A stretch of DNA of 64,000 bases, from positions 124,001 to 188,000 of the forward strand of contig NZ_JACHCC010000001.1 of NCBI RefSeq assembly GCF_014207135.1, in the 5' to 3' direction. The position numbers and the translations under genes are program-made. Under the pieces are notes generated by a model, which made no database searches, had not been told where the DNA came from, and saw only the letters and a program-made list of their open reading frames with translations. Numbering within the stretch: the first letter of the stretch is position 1; every line of letters starts with the position of its first letter. Below, one piece after another: positions 45,001 through 58,600 of the stretch. This stretch comes from Pedobacter cryoconitis (lineage in GTDB: Bacteria; Bacteroidota; Bacteroidia; Sphingobacteriales; Sphingobacteriaceae).

Positions 45001-46605
45001 AAGAAATACTTGTTAATATCTGGCAGGAATTACTGGGGGTGCTGAAAGTAGGGATTTATGATAATTTCTTTGAACTGGGTGGAGATTCGATTACGACCAT
45101 ACAGGTAGCAAGCCGGGCGAAAAGGGCGGGTATAAGTCTGCAACCAAGAGATCTGTTTACAAATTACACAATCTCGTCATTGTCTACACTATTATCCCTG
45201 CGGGTTGTTACGACTACACAGGCAGCTCAGGGATTGTTGACTGGTGCGAGTGGTTTACTACCAATACAGCAGCATTTTTTTGAGGCAGAAACCCAAAATG
45301 TATCACACTATAATCAGCATCTTTTATTAAAAACAGATAAACGTAGTGATCAGAAAATTTTATTAGCTGCAATCAGAGAATTAGTTCGTTATCATGATGC
45401 ACTTCGTTTTTCATATACTTTTCAGGAAGGACAGGTAAAGCAGGTTTACGGAAATTATGAAGGTTCGCTGGAAACGGCAGAGTTTTGTAAAGATGCTACC
45501 GCTTTAACAACGCTGATCGAAAGTTATCAGGATAGCCTGGATATAGAAAAAGGGATTTTAATGCGGTCAGTACTTTTACTGGACCCTGAGAGTGAATCGC
45601 ATAATTATTTATTAATCGTCATTCATCACCTGGCTGTAGATGGTGTATCATGGCGTATCCTGCTGGATGATCTTACCTTGTTATTGCAATCCGGTGGAAC
45701 TCAAAGTCTGCAAGAATTAATCGGAGATAAAAGTAGTGCCTATGAGCAATGGCATCAGGCATTAACTGCATATAGCCAGGAACAAAGGCTGTTAAGTCAA
45801 TTGCCTTACTGGGAAAATAGTGTAAAAGGTTATGTACCTGTAAGAACCAGTCAGGACCAGCCTTCATCTGCTCGTATAGCAGATATGGGTACTATTAAGG
45901 CACATCTTAACCAGCAAAATACACAGCTGTTACTTCAGGAGGTTTCAAGGGCTTACAATACGGAGATAAACGATATATTATTGAGTGCTCTTGCACTTAC
46001 ACTCTCAGAGTGGAATGGCACAACTACTGTATCTATCGGACTGGAAGGACATGGACGTGAAAATATTTCGGCGCATATTGACAGTAGCCATACTATAGGC
46101 TGGTTTACCAGTTTATATCCTGTTTTACTAGAAGTAAAGAAAGGTAAGGATATAGGTTTTGTACTGAAAAATGTGAAGGAGCAGTTAAGACTGGTACCTG
46201 AAAAGGGAATTGGTTTTGGTGTATTGAAATATCTTAACAAAGTCGATTCTTTACAGACATCAGATCCATGGGATATTGTATTTAACTATTTGGGTAAACT
46301 GGATCATACTATAGTTGAAGATGCTGCGGTTATACCGTTGTGGGAAACCTTCGGGCTTTCCGTTGCAAAGGATTATCCTTTACGTGATAAAATAGCTGTT
46401 AATAGTATTATCAGACAAGGTGTACTGGAATTCCACTGGGATTACAGTACACTGCATTTTAGTCAGGAAGACATGGAGCAGCTGACTGTCAGGTATATTT
46501 CTTGTCTGGAAGAACTAATTGCACACTGTGTTTCCCGTCTGGAAGTTTCACCAACCCCATCAGATTATGAACTGGGTGGGTTGATCAGTAGTGTTGAACT
46601 GGATG
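42069..46605 (+). other. NRPS module 1 (C-A-T-E), predicted diamino acid (Dab/Dap)
   Basis: The C domain (about 42069-43400) has HHLISDG at 42480-42500. The A domain (about 43420-44960) gives code D-I-W-E-L-T-A-D-D-K, read from FDISVW, IWELVP, LLVTGE and NAYGPTEASDD. I recall this code for 2,4-diaminobutyrate modules; with the SbnA-like enzyme next door, 2,3-diaminopropionate is an equal candidate. The T-domain serine codon is at 45087. The E domain (about 45225-46550) has HHLAVDG at 45624-45644, EGHGRE and TIGWFTSLYP, all intact. Predicted unit: N-acylated, D-configured diamino acid. Confidence 0.75.
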
Positions 46606-49600
46606 AGTTCCTGACAGAAGATTATCAGGGGGCCCCACGTAAAGACCAGATAGAAGGTCTGGCGAGATTAAGTGGTTTACAGGAAGGAATGCTTTTTTAT
46701 GGTCTTTACGACAGACATGCAGGAACTTATGTGCAACAGTTTTATTGTAGCCTGGAAGATCTGAATGAAGATGTATTTATCCAAAGCTGGAAACAGCTGA
46801 TTCATCAGCATAGTATTTTAAGAAGCGGATTTTATCATCAGGTTTTTGGTGTGCCGGTACAATGTGCTTACCGGGAAGTAGAATTGCCTGTAACGATATT
46901 GGATTACAGGCAGTTAAATAATGAACAGCAGCAGGCCGCTATCCGCGAATATGAGGCCGCTGATCGTTTAAAAGGTTTTGATTTTACGGCAGTTCCTCTA
47001 ATGAGAATATGCCTGATCCGTTTACAGGATAACTATTACCAGTTTTTATGGACTTATCATCATATCCTGCTGGATGGCTGGTCGCTTCCGGTTATACTGG
47101 AAGAGCTGATGCGCGCTTATGAGGCACAGGTAACAGGTACTTCTGTCTCTGTTTTGCCAAATACCAGGTACGATGATTATATCCGTTATATATATCGTAA
47201 GGATAAAGAGGCTGCTAATCAGTACTGGCGTAAATATCTGGAAGGGGTTGAAGAAGGCAGTCTGCTGAGTTTTATCAATACCAGTGCAGACCGTAATAAG
47301 GGGGCAGGTGTTTACAGGAAGGAGAAACTGAGTCTGAGCCATAGTTTTACAAACTCATTAGCACAATATGCACATCGTCATCATATTACCCTGAATACTT
47401 TAATGCAGGGTGTCTGGGCGTATTTGTTATATCGTTATACGGGCAAAGCCGATGTAATCTATGGGGTAATCGTTTCGGGGCGTCCGGAAGATCTTCCAGG
47501 TGTTGAAAGAGGAGTGGGGATGTATATTAATACTTTACCACTGCACACCACTGTCGATGAAAAACAAACTTTAACAAATTGGTTACAGGTATTGCAGACC
47601 AGTCAGCTGGAAAGCAGGGAATATCAATATACTACACTCAATGAGATACAACGGTTATCGGGTATTTCGGGTGACATCTTTGATAGTTTACTGGTATTTG
47701 AGAACTATCCGGTCAGTAAAGTTTTAAATGAGCATCCATGGCAGCTCAAATTGGAGAATATTGGATTGCATGAGCATACAAATTATCCATTTAATATTAT
47801 TATTCAGGCTACAGATACCATCCAGATTGATTTTAATTATAACTCCAGTTTATTACCTCCTGCTTATGCGTCGGCTATAGCCGGTCATTTTGAGCAGGCA
47901 TTACAGCAATTTATTACACTGGGGGAAGGAGCTTTGGAAGGCATTGAAATTCTGAAAGTTGCTGAATGTGCCCTGTTGCTGGAAACATTTAATGATACCA
48001 GGAGTCATTATCCTGAACAATATAACGTAATTGATGCCTTCTGGGAGCAGGTAATCCTTAACCCTGAGGACACGGCTATTGTATATGAATCAGTTTCTTT
48101 AAGTTATCGTGAACTGGATGAACGTTCAGAGCAATTGGCCTTTGAGTTGATTAGCAGGGGCGTGAAACCAGAATCGCTGGTACCTGTGGGTATGAAACGT
48201 AGTCTGGATATGATGATTGGTATCCTGGCGATCTTAAAAGCAGGGGCTGCTTATGTACCCATAGATCCGGATTACCCATTGGAACGTATTGCGTTTATGC
48301 TGGAAGATACTGCCGGAAAAGTGGCCTTGACCAATAGTGAATGGGTGTCCCTTTTTAAGGGTATGGCTCCTGATCTGGAATTGATTAGTCTGGATCAACT
48401 CGAATTATCTCCTGTTGATCACTTATTACCGGTTTCAGCAATTACTCCTGACAGTCCTGCTTATGTAATTTATACTTCAGGTTCTACTGGTCAGCCTAAA
48501 GGAGTGGTGGTTACCCATCGCAATGTGGTGAGTCTGGTAAAGGAAGTAAGTTACGTGGCACTAGGTAAGGAAGATGTATTGCTATCTACGGGATCTCCAT
48601 CTTTTGATGCAACCACTTTTGAGTATTGGGGTATGCTATTGAACGGTGGGCGCCTGATCCTTTGTGCTGATGATAAACTACTTGACAGCAGCCAGTTGAA
48701 AGGGGAGGTCCGTTTACATGGGGTAACCAAAATGTGGTTTACCTCGAGCTGGTTCAATCAGCTGATCGATACTGATATTACGGTATTTGAAGGGTTACAG
48801 GCCATATTGGCCGGTGGAGAAAAACTATCGGATGAACATGTAGGCAGAATCAGGAAAACTTATCCGGAAATAGAAATCATCAACGGATACGGACCAACTG
48901 AAAATACGACATTCTCTCTTACTTTTTCAATTGATGATAGTGGACTTATCCCAATCGGACGTCCACTGGATAATCGTACAGCTTATGTACTGGATGCCCA
49001 GTTGAGATTGTTACCGGTTGGTGTTCCAGGTGAAATCTATCTTGGGGGAGCAGGTTTGTCGTTGGGTTATCTGAACCGTCCCGATCTAACTGCAGAGCGC
49101 TTTATTAATCATCCTTTCAAACCGGATGAGAAGATATATAAAACGGGTGATATTGGTCGCTGGCTTCCGGAAGGCAATATTGAGTACCTGGGCCGTATGG
49201 ATGATCAGGTGAAAATCCGTGGTTACCGTATTGAACTGGGCGAAATAGAAAATGTATTACAACAGAGTGAACTGATCAGTCAGGCAGTTGTACTGGTAAA
49301 AATAGATGGTGCTTCCAAACGTCTGGTAGGTTATGTAGTTCCTGAAGGTGATTTCGATAAAGACGGGATTGTCGCATTCCTGAAAATCCGTTTACCTGAA
49401 TATATGATTCCAATGGTATGGATACCGTTGGAAAAACTGCCACTGACCAAAAATGGAAAAGTAGATAAAAAGGCACTGCCTGAGGTTGGTGCTCTGCATA
49501 CTAATAATTATATAGCTCCGCGTAATACGATGGAGCAGGATCTGGCCAATATCTGGCAGGATCTTTTGCGTGTACCTCAGGTTGGTATAAATGATAATTT

Positions 49601-52600
49601 CTTTGAACTGGGTGGAGATTCAATCATCACCATTCAAGTGGTCAGCAGGGCTAAACGGATGGGGTATGATTTGCATCCCCGTGATTTATTTACCTGCCAG
49701 ACTATCGCGCTTTTAGCTGTTGTCCTGTTAAAAGGAAAAGAGACTGAAGCGGTAGCCGAACAAGGGTTGTTATCTGGTGAAAGTGGTTTATTGCCAATTC
49801 AGCAATGGTTTTTTGAGATGGCAGATGAAGAACGTTCTCATTTTAATCAGCATGTGCTGTTAACCATAGACAAAGGAATAGCTATCAAAAAACTGGCTGA
49901 TGCAATCGGTACGCTGGTTCAATATCATGATGCACTTCGTTTTACCTATAGTGCAGATGGACTCATCCAACAATACGGAAATTATGCCGGACAGCTGGAA
50001 ATAGAAGATTTGCAGTCTGTGAGTCCTGATGAGCTGGAAGAAGCCATCAACAAGGCTGCTGAACAATATCAGCGCAGTCTGGATATTGGAAACGGAATAT
50101 TGATCAGAGCAGTACTAATGCTTACCCCTGAGGCGGTTCCTCAACATCGTTTATTGGTAATTGTGCATCACCTGTCAGTTGATGGGGTATCCTGGAGGAT
50201 CTTGGTAGAAGATCTGCAGTTACTCCTTGAAGACAACGCGGGTAAACAGGCAGGGGAGGTTCTGGGTAAAAAAAGTAGCTCCATCCGTCAGTGGTCCGAT
50301 GCACTGACCAGGTTTGCAGGAAATAATTTATTGACAACACAACTGGATTACTGGGAGCGGGTTGTACAGCAGGCAGGGCAACTCAAGACAAATAAGCAAT
50401 ATAATGGCATAGTTACTTTTGCGGATACCGAAAACCAAGTAGTCAGACTCAATGCTTTACAGACACGTCGACTTTTGCAGGACGCATCAAAAGCCTATCA
50501 TACTGAAATCAATGATATACTTCTGGCGGCACTGGCAATTACTCTTTCCGACTGGAATGATCATGCCGTAATCACCCTTAAAATGGAAGGACATGGCCGT
50601 GAGGATATTGAAGCTGGTCTGGATACCAGCCGTTCTGTTGGCTGGTTTACTAGTCTTTATCCGATTTCACTCGAAGTATTGCCTCATCAGCTGCCAGGTG
50701 ATATCTTGAAAAGTGTAAAAGAACAGCTGCGTCTGATACCCGGTAAAGGTTTAGGTTATGGCATATTAAAATATATCAGTAAAGTTTCGTCATTACAGCA
50801 AAACTGTGGTGAGGTTACTTTCAATTATCTCGGCCAGATGAATAATATGCTTGGGGATGATGGAATCCTTGGCATAGCAGGTGAAGAGGCAGGAACTTCT
50901 GTCGGAGGTAAATTAAGGGTACCTGATAAACTTTATATCAATAGCATTATCAAAGGAGATGAATTGGAAATTGACTGGAGATACAGCCATTATCATTTTT
51001 CTCCGGATAGTATAGCAGGTTTATCAGCGCAGTATCTAGCTAACCTGGAAATGTTGGTTGATCATTGCGTTTCTTGTAAAGAGACCAACTATACCCCAGC
51101 TGATTATGGTCTGGGTGGGGTAATCAGCTACCGTGAAATGGATGCTTTCCTGGATGGTGGTGATGGAAATATTTCACGCAGACATCTGGTGGAGAGTATT
51201 TATCCGCTTAGTGGCTTGCAGGCGGGTATGCTCTTCCATGGATTGTATGATGCACAGGCAGGTACTTACGTAGAGCAACTTTCGAGTAGTATCTCCAGTC
51301 TGGATGAACAATTATTTATTCAGAGTTGGGAATACTTGTTAAAACAGCACACGATTTTACGTAGTGCTTTTTATTATGATATTTTTAATGTTCCGGTGCA
51401 ATGTGTCCTGAGGGAAGTGAAATTGCCAATCGAAATCCTGGATTACAGAAAGGTTACAGATCAGGAACAGGCAATACAGGATTTTGCTGCGGCAGATCGC
51501 CTGCAAGGTTTTGATTTTGCAGCTGCACCGCTGATGCGGATTTGCTTATTTCGTGTGACAGCTAATGAATATCGTTTGTTATGGAGTTTCCATCATATCC
51601 TGCTGGATGGATGGTCATTACCCGTGTTACTGGAGGAACTATTGCAGACTTATGAATCGCTCTCAAATAGCGGACAGGTTGCTGCTACCGAAGAAGATCG
51701 TTACGAAGATTATATCCGGTATATAAACCGCCGGAATCAGTTTGAAGAAGCTGATTATTGGAGGAATTACCTGGCTCCACTTACTGAGAGTACTTTGCTA
51801 CCATTCATTCGTACAGGTGCAGGACATACTAAAGGTATCGGACAATTTAAAGTCGAGTCTCTTCAGTTAGATACAAATAGGACTGCGGAACTTTCTGCTT
51901 ATGCACAACGCAACCGCATCACGCTGAATACCTTGATACAAGGTGCCTGGGCTTATCTTCTATCGCGTTATACCGGTCGTGCAGATATTGTCTATGGAGT
52001 GACTGTTTCTGGTCGCCCTGAAGAATTATCAGGGGTGGAACGTGCAGTGGGAATGTATATCAATACACTTCCGCTTTGTACACAGATAGATCCGGCGCAG
52101 GATATCGCTTTATGGCTACAGGATTTACAGGCTACTCAGCTGCGTAACCGCGAATTCCAATATTCTGCACTCAATGATATACAACGTCAGAGTCCTGTGT
52201 CAGGTGAATTATTTGATAGTATCCTGGTATTTGAAAATTATCCTGTGGATGAGTTATTATTAGCTCAGCCCTGGAAATTACAGCTGTCTGGTGTGGAAGT
52301 CAAAGAGCAAACAAATTATCCGCTTAGTATTACGGCTGCCGCCGGATCAGAAATTGACATCCGGTTCGAATATAATTCAGATTTATTAACCAGTGCTGAC
52401 GTATGTCGCATAGCAGGACATTTTGAGAATACTTTAGCCCAGATAATTGCTAAAGAGGTAGTAACATTGGATGCGATCGATATTCTGACAGCAGATGAGA
52501 AACAAGGTTTATTGATTGATTTAAATGATAATTTATTTGCTTATCCTTCTTCTAAAACGCTGACAGATCTTTTTCAGGAGCAGGTACGTGCTTCAGCCGG

Positions 52601-55600
52601 ATCTGCAGCTCTGGTTTTTGGAGGAGATCAGCTGAGTTATGCAGAACTGGATGAACGTTCCAATAAACTGGCCCGTCATCTGATCGCTCTTGGCGTTGGC
52701 CGGAATACATTGATTCCTTTGTTTATAGATCGTTCTTTTGAAATGATCATTGGTATATTGGGTATCCTGAAAGCAGGTGCTGCTTATGTTCCTGTTCATC
52801 CGGATTATCCAGCTGAACGCACCGCTTATATTCTGTCAGATATTAATGCATCGCTGATACTGACTAATACAAACAGTGCTGATTTATTACCGGATACGGA
52901 TTTAGCTATAATCCTGCTGGACAATCTTGAATTATTTGATGTTTATCCTGAGACGGCACCACTGAATGAAGTTCTTCCAGCCGATCTGGCTTATGTGATT
53001 TATACTTCAGGTTCTACCGGTCAGCCAAAAGGAGTACTGATTGAGCATGGCAGTGTCGTGAACCTGATAGCCTATCAGGGAATGAAATTCGGAATAGATA
53101 ACAGTGAAAAGATTCTGCAGTTCTCGAATTACAATTTTGATGCTTCAGTAGAGCAGATTTTCCTGGCCTTGTTAAACGGTGCAACACTGGTTTTACTGGA
53201 TGAGGCGAGCCGCCTTGATCCATCTGTGTTGGAACAGCTGTTAATTACCGAGGGGATTACCCATTTACATGCTACCCCTGGATTCCTGGAAACACTGAGT
53301 GCAGGCCGCTATGGTGGATTGAAACGGGTTATTTCAGGTGGTGAATATTGCCGTGCTTCATTAGCTGAAGCCTGGAACCCTTATGTTGCTTTTTACAATG
53401 AATATGGACCAACCGAAACTACAGTTACGGCACTGGAATATCGTTATCCTGTAACGGGTATAGGAACAGATGAAGGAGTTCCAATTGGTAAAGGACTGGG
53501 TAATACGCGAACTTATCTTTTGGATAGTCAGTTAAGACCAGTTCCTGCGGGGGTAACCGGCGAGTTATATATTGCTGGTGTACAGGTAGCCCGTGGTTAT
53601 CTGAACCGTGCGGATCAAACGGCTTCGAGTTTCTTTGCCGATCCATTTTTGAGTGGTGAACGGATGTATAAAACAGGCGATTTATGTCGTCTGCTGGCAG
53701 ATGGTAACCTGACTTATGTCGGGCGTAATGATGAACAGGTAAAAATCCGTGGTTACCGTATCGAATTGGGGGAAATTGAACATGTGCTGGCACAGCATGA
53801 TCAGGTTGATCAGTGTGTGGTGCTGGCCAGGACAGATGCTCAGGGGAATAAACGTCTGGTAGGTTATGTCGTAGCTGAAGCTGAGTTTGATAAAGATGCT
53901 GTTGTATCGTTCCTGAAAAGCCGTTTACCAGAATATATGGTTCCTGGATTCTGGGTTGTTCTCGACAAACTGCCGCTGACTGGAAATGGTAAACTGGATA
54001 AAAAAGCTTTACCTGAACCTGATACGGACGGATTGACAGCCAATGAATATATCGCTCCGCGTAATGAAATGGAACAGAACCTGGCGGTGATCTGGCAGGA
54101 GTTGCTGGGGGTAAACCGGGTAGGTATTCACGATAATTTCTTTGAACTGGGTGGAGATTCTATTATTACTATCCAGGTCGTAAGTAGAGCCAGACGTTCA
54201 GGATATGCACTAAATCCGCGTGATTTATTTACCTGTCAGACAATTGCCAGACTCAGTGCGTTACTGAATTTACAGCAGGACTGGACAGTAACTGCTGAAC
54301 AAGGATACTTAACTGGGAAAAGTGGATTATTGCCTGTACAGGATTGGTTCCTGCATACAGCCGCAGCTGATAAATCACATTATAATCAGCATATTGTTTT
54401 AACGGTTGATAAACGGATCAGTTCAGAACAACTGGAAACAGCATTGAATAAACTGATTAATCATCATGATGCACTTCGTTTTGCGTATCAGTTATCAGAA
54501 GGAGTTTGGCAGCAGCAGTATACCGACAGCCGCCTTGAAATGACATTGGCAGATTACCAGAATTCTGCATCAGACTGGTCTGATGCCCGGGAGAAACAAC
54601 TGGATATGCTGCAGATTCAGATGGATCTGGCTGCAGGAAGGCTGTTCCAGGCTGCTTTATTACTTTCTCCAGATACAGAACCATTTAATCAGTTAATCCT
54701 GGTTATACATCATCTTGCTGTAGATGGGGTGTCATGGCGTATCCTGACCGATGATCTCGAATTATTGTTACAACAGGAAGATAAACCGGTTACAACAGTA
54801 TTAGGTAATAAAACCACCTCAGTCCGTCAGTGGTATAAAACACTGAAAAATTATAGTCAAGGTCAGCGTTTACTGAAACAAGAAGCTTACTGGAAAAAAA
54901 CCAAACAACAGCTGGTATCATTGCATACTGATCATTCTTTTGACGGAGAGGTAAATGGATCAGCTATCGTACAACATATTGTGAAATTAGGTAATAGTGC
55001 TACTTCGCAACTCCTGAAGGAAGCGCCAAAAGCTTATCATACAGAAATCAATGATATTCTGCTGCATGCTTTGACGCTTACACTTGCCGCTCACAATAAT
55101 GCCAGTACAATCCTGGTAGGTATGGAAGGACATGGTCGTGAAGATATAGCAGCAGATGCTGATACCAGCCGTACGATTGGCTGGTTTACCAGTTTATACC
55201 CTGTTTTACTGGAAATAGAAAATGAAGCAGATATAGCGGACCAGCTGAAATATATCAAGGAACAATTACGTCAGGTACCGGATAAGGGTCTGGGTTACGG
55301 AGTGTTGAAATATATTAATCAGGCCGAATCTTTACAGGGTAATGACCCATGGGAAGTGATCTTTAATTACCTGGGACAATCGGGCCAGACTGACGGAGAA
55401 GGTTTATTTACCAAACCACAATGGTCATTATTTGGGTCATCAGCAGGAAGCGACTTCACAGTAGAAGGAAAACTGGCTGTTAACAGTATGGTCATCGACG
55501 GCGAACTAGTGTTATATTGGAGCTATAGTAATCTGCATTTTGAAACAGACAGTATTACCAGATTGGCTGCCGAATATTTAAAGAATCTGGAGCAGATTAT

Positions 55601-58600
55601 ACAGCATTGTATTTCAAAAGAAACGACTTCTTCTACCCCCGCTGATTATGGGCTGGGCGATATCATCAGTTATATTGAACTGGATCAGTTCCTGGATGCT
55701 GATTATAAGGGTAGTCCAAGAAGATCTCAGCTGGAAAGTATTTCAAGACTGAGTGGTTTACAGGAGGGGATGCTTTTCCATAGTCTGTATGATCAGCAGG
55801 GTGGTACCTACATCCAGCAGTTTTCCGCTGAACTGAAGGACACCGATATAAATATATTCCTCGATAGTTGGCAACATTTGATGAAACAGCACAGTATTCT
55901 GCGCAGTGCATTTTATTATGATGTATTCGAGGTACCGGTACAATGTGTTTACCGTCAGGTAGAAATACCTGTTCAGATCCTGGATTACAGAATGATGAGC
56001 GGGGAGGAACAGGAGCTGGCTATTGCTCAATATAAACAGGAAGACCGGCTGAAAGGGTTTGATTTTACAACCGCACCATTGATGCGGATCTGTCTGATAC
56101 AATTGGAAGATCAGCGTTATACGTTCTGTTTGACGCATCATCATATTTTACTGGACGGCTGGTCTATGCCAATATTCCTGGAAGAGCTGCTCACTAATTA
56201 TGAGCAACTGGTGAATGGAAAAACGCTACCTGTAATTACAGAGGACCGTTATGAAGATTATATCCGCTATATAGAAAGACAAGATAAGGAAGAGGCTGCT
56301 GCATATTGGCACAATTACCTGTCGGGACTGGAAGAGGCCAGTCTGCTACCTTTCATTAATACGGTTTCAGACCGTACCAAAGGTCATGGAGAATACGGCG
56401 ATGAAATACTCCTGCTTGATACAGCTTTTTCAGCTCGTTTATCAGGGTATGCCCAGAAAAACCGGATTACACTGAATACCCTGATGCAGGGAGTCTGGTC
56501 ATACCTTTTATATAATTATACCGGGCGTCAGGATGTGGCTTTTGGTGTTGTCGTATCAGGGCGGCCTGAGAATCTGCCGGGTGTAGAAAAGGCGGTTGGT
56601 ATGTATATCAATACGCTGCCATTACATAGCAGAGTAGACTTGTCGCAGGATATAGCGTCATATTTACAAAATATCCAGACCGAACAACTGGAAAGCAGAG
56701 CTTATCAATATACCAGCCTGAGTGAAATACAGAAATTATCAGGTACAACCGGCGAACTGTTTGATACCCTGATGGTATTTGAAAATTATCCGGTAAGTCA
56801 GGCGCTGGAAGCACAGCCATGGAGTTTACAGCTGACCAACACAGATATCGGTCAGCAGCATACAAATTATCCTTTAAGTATTATTGTCATAGCCGGAAAA
56901 GAAATCAGTATAGATTTTAATTACAACAGCTTGCTGAATCTGGGTTATGTCAAAAAAATAGCAGGCCATTTTAAAACTGTGCTCGAGCAGCTGGTGTCTG
57001 CAAAAGAACTAAAATTTGAAGGAATAAATATACTGACTGCTGCTGAACAGCAAGAATTGCTGTATGATTTTAATGCAAAAAGTATCTCTCCTTTACCATC
57101 ACAGACTGTGATTACCAGTTTTGCTGCCCAGGCAGTATTATATGGGGATAATCCTGCAATTATAGAAGGCACTGAATCTTTGAGTTACCGTGAACTGGAT
57201 GAAGAATCGTCACGTTTTGCCCATTATCTGCGTGCTAAAGGGGTGACAGCAGGTGTGTTGGTGCCAGTTTGCCAGGAAAGATCGGTAAAACTGATTATAA
57301 CTATGCTGGCTATTTTAAAAGCTGGGGGAGCTTATGTGCCTATTGACCCTGGTTATCCCGCAGAACGTATTTTATACATGCTGTCGGACATAGCTGCTGG
57401 TCTGCTGATCAGTAATGATAAGGTATTGTCAGGGCTGCCTGCTCTACCGGACCTGGAGGTGATTAACCTTGATAATCTGGTAGGAGAATTGAATGAGTAT
57501 CCTTTGACAGCACCTGTTTGCAATGTTGGTCTGACAGATCTGGTTTATGTAATTTATACTTCTGGTTCTACAGGTCAGCCGAAGGGTGTGCAGATTACTC
57601 ATGCCGGGCTTTCTAACCTGGTTAGCTGGCATCTGGAACGTTATGAATTGAGAGCCGATAGTAAAACGACTACTGCAGCAGGTGTAGGCTTTGATGCCTT
57701 TGGCTGGGAAGTATGGCCTGCATTGTGTGCCGGAGCTGCGCTTTATATAGTGGATGATGAACAAAGATTGTCTCCATCCGACCTGGTTGATTATTACAGA
57801 CAAGAGGGGATTACGCATAGTTTTCTTTCTACTATTCTGATCCCTGAATTTATAGCAGCGAGCAGAGAGGGTGTATTGGCACTGAAATATTTGCTTGCCG
57901 GTGGTGATAAACTCTCAGCTATTGACCTTACAGGTTTAACTTATCAGATCGTTAACAATTACGGACCAACAGAAAATAGTGTGGTGACGACCAGTTACAT
58001 ACTCGAGGCGAAAGATGCTCAAACAGCTCCTCCGATTGGAATTCCGGTTAGTCATACTCAGTTATACATATTAAATCCGGCAGGTAAACTCAGTCCTGCA
58101 GGTGTTCCGGGAGAGTTATGTATCAGTGGGGTTGGTGTCGCAGCAGGTTACCTGAACCGGGCATCACTGACTGCGGAGAAATTTGTGCATAACCCATTTC
58201 AAGAAGATTGGGGTGGAAGAATGTACCGGAGCGGTGATCTTGCACGCTGGTTACCGGATGGTAATATTGAATACCTGGGCCGTATAGATGACCAGGTAAA
58301 GATCCGTGGCTATCGTATAGAACTCGGCGAAATTGAAAATGTATTGCAGCAAAGTTCGCTGATCAGACAAGTTGTAGTGCTGGCGAAAACAGATGACAGG
58401 GGTAACAAGCAACTAGTCGGATATGTTGTGCCGGAAGGTGAATTTAACCGGGAGGATGTGATGACTTATCTGAAAGATCGTCTTCCTGATTATATGATCC
58501 CTGCGCTATGGGTATCGCTTGAAAAATTGCCTTTGACCAGTAATGGAAAGGTAGATAAGAAAATGCTGCCCGAGGTAGTTCATCATAGCCTATTGACTAA

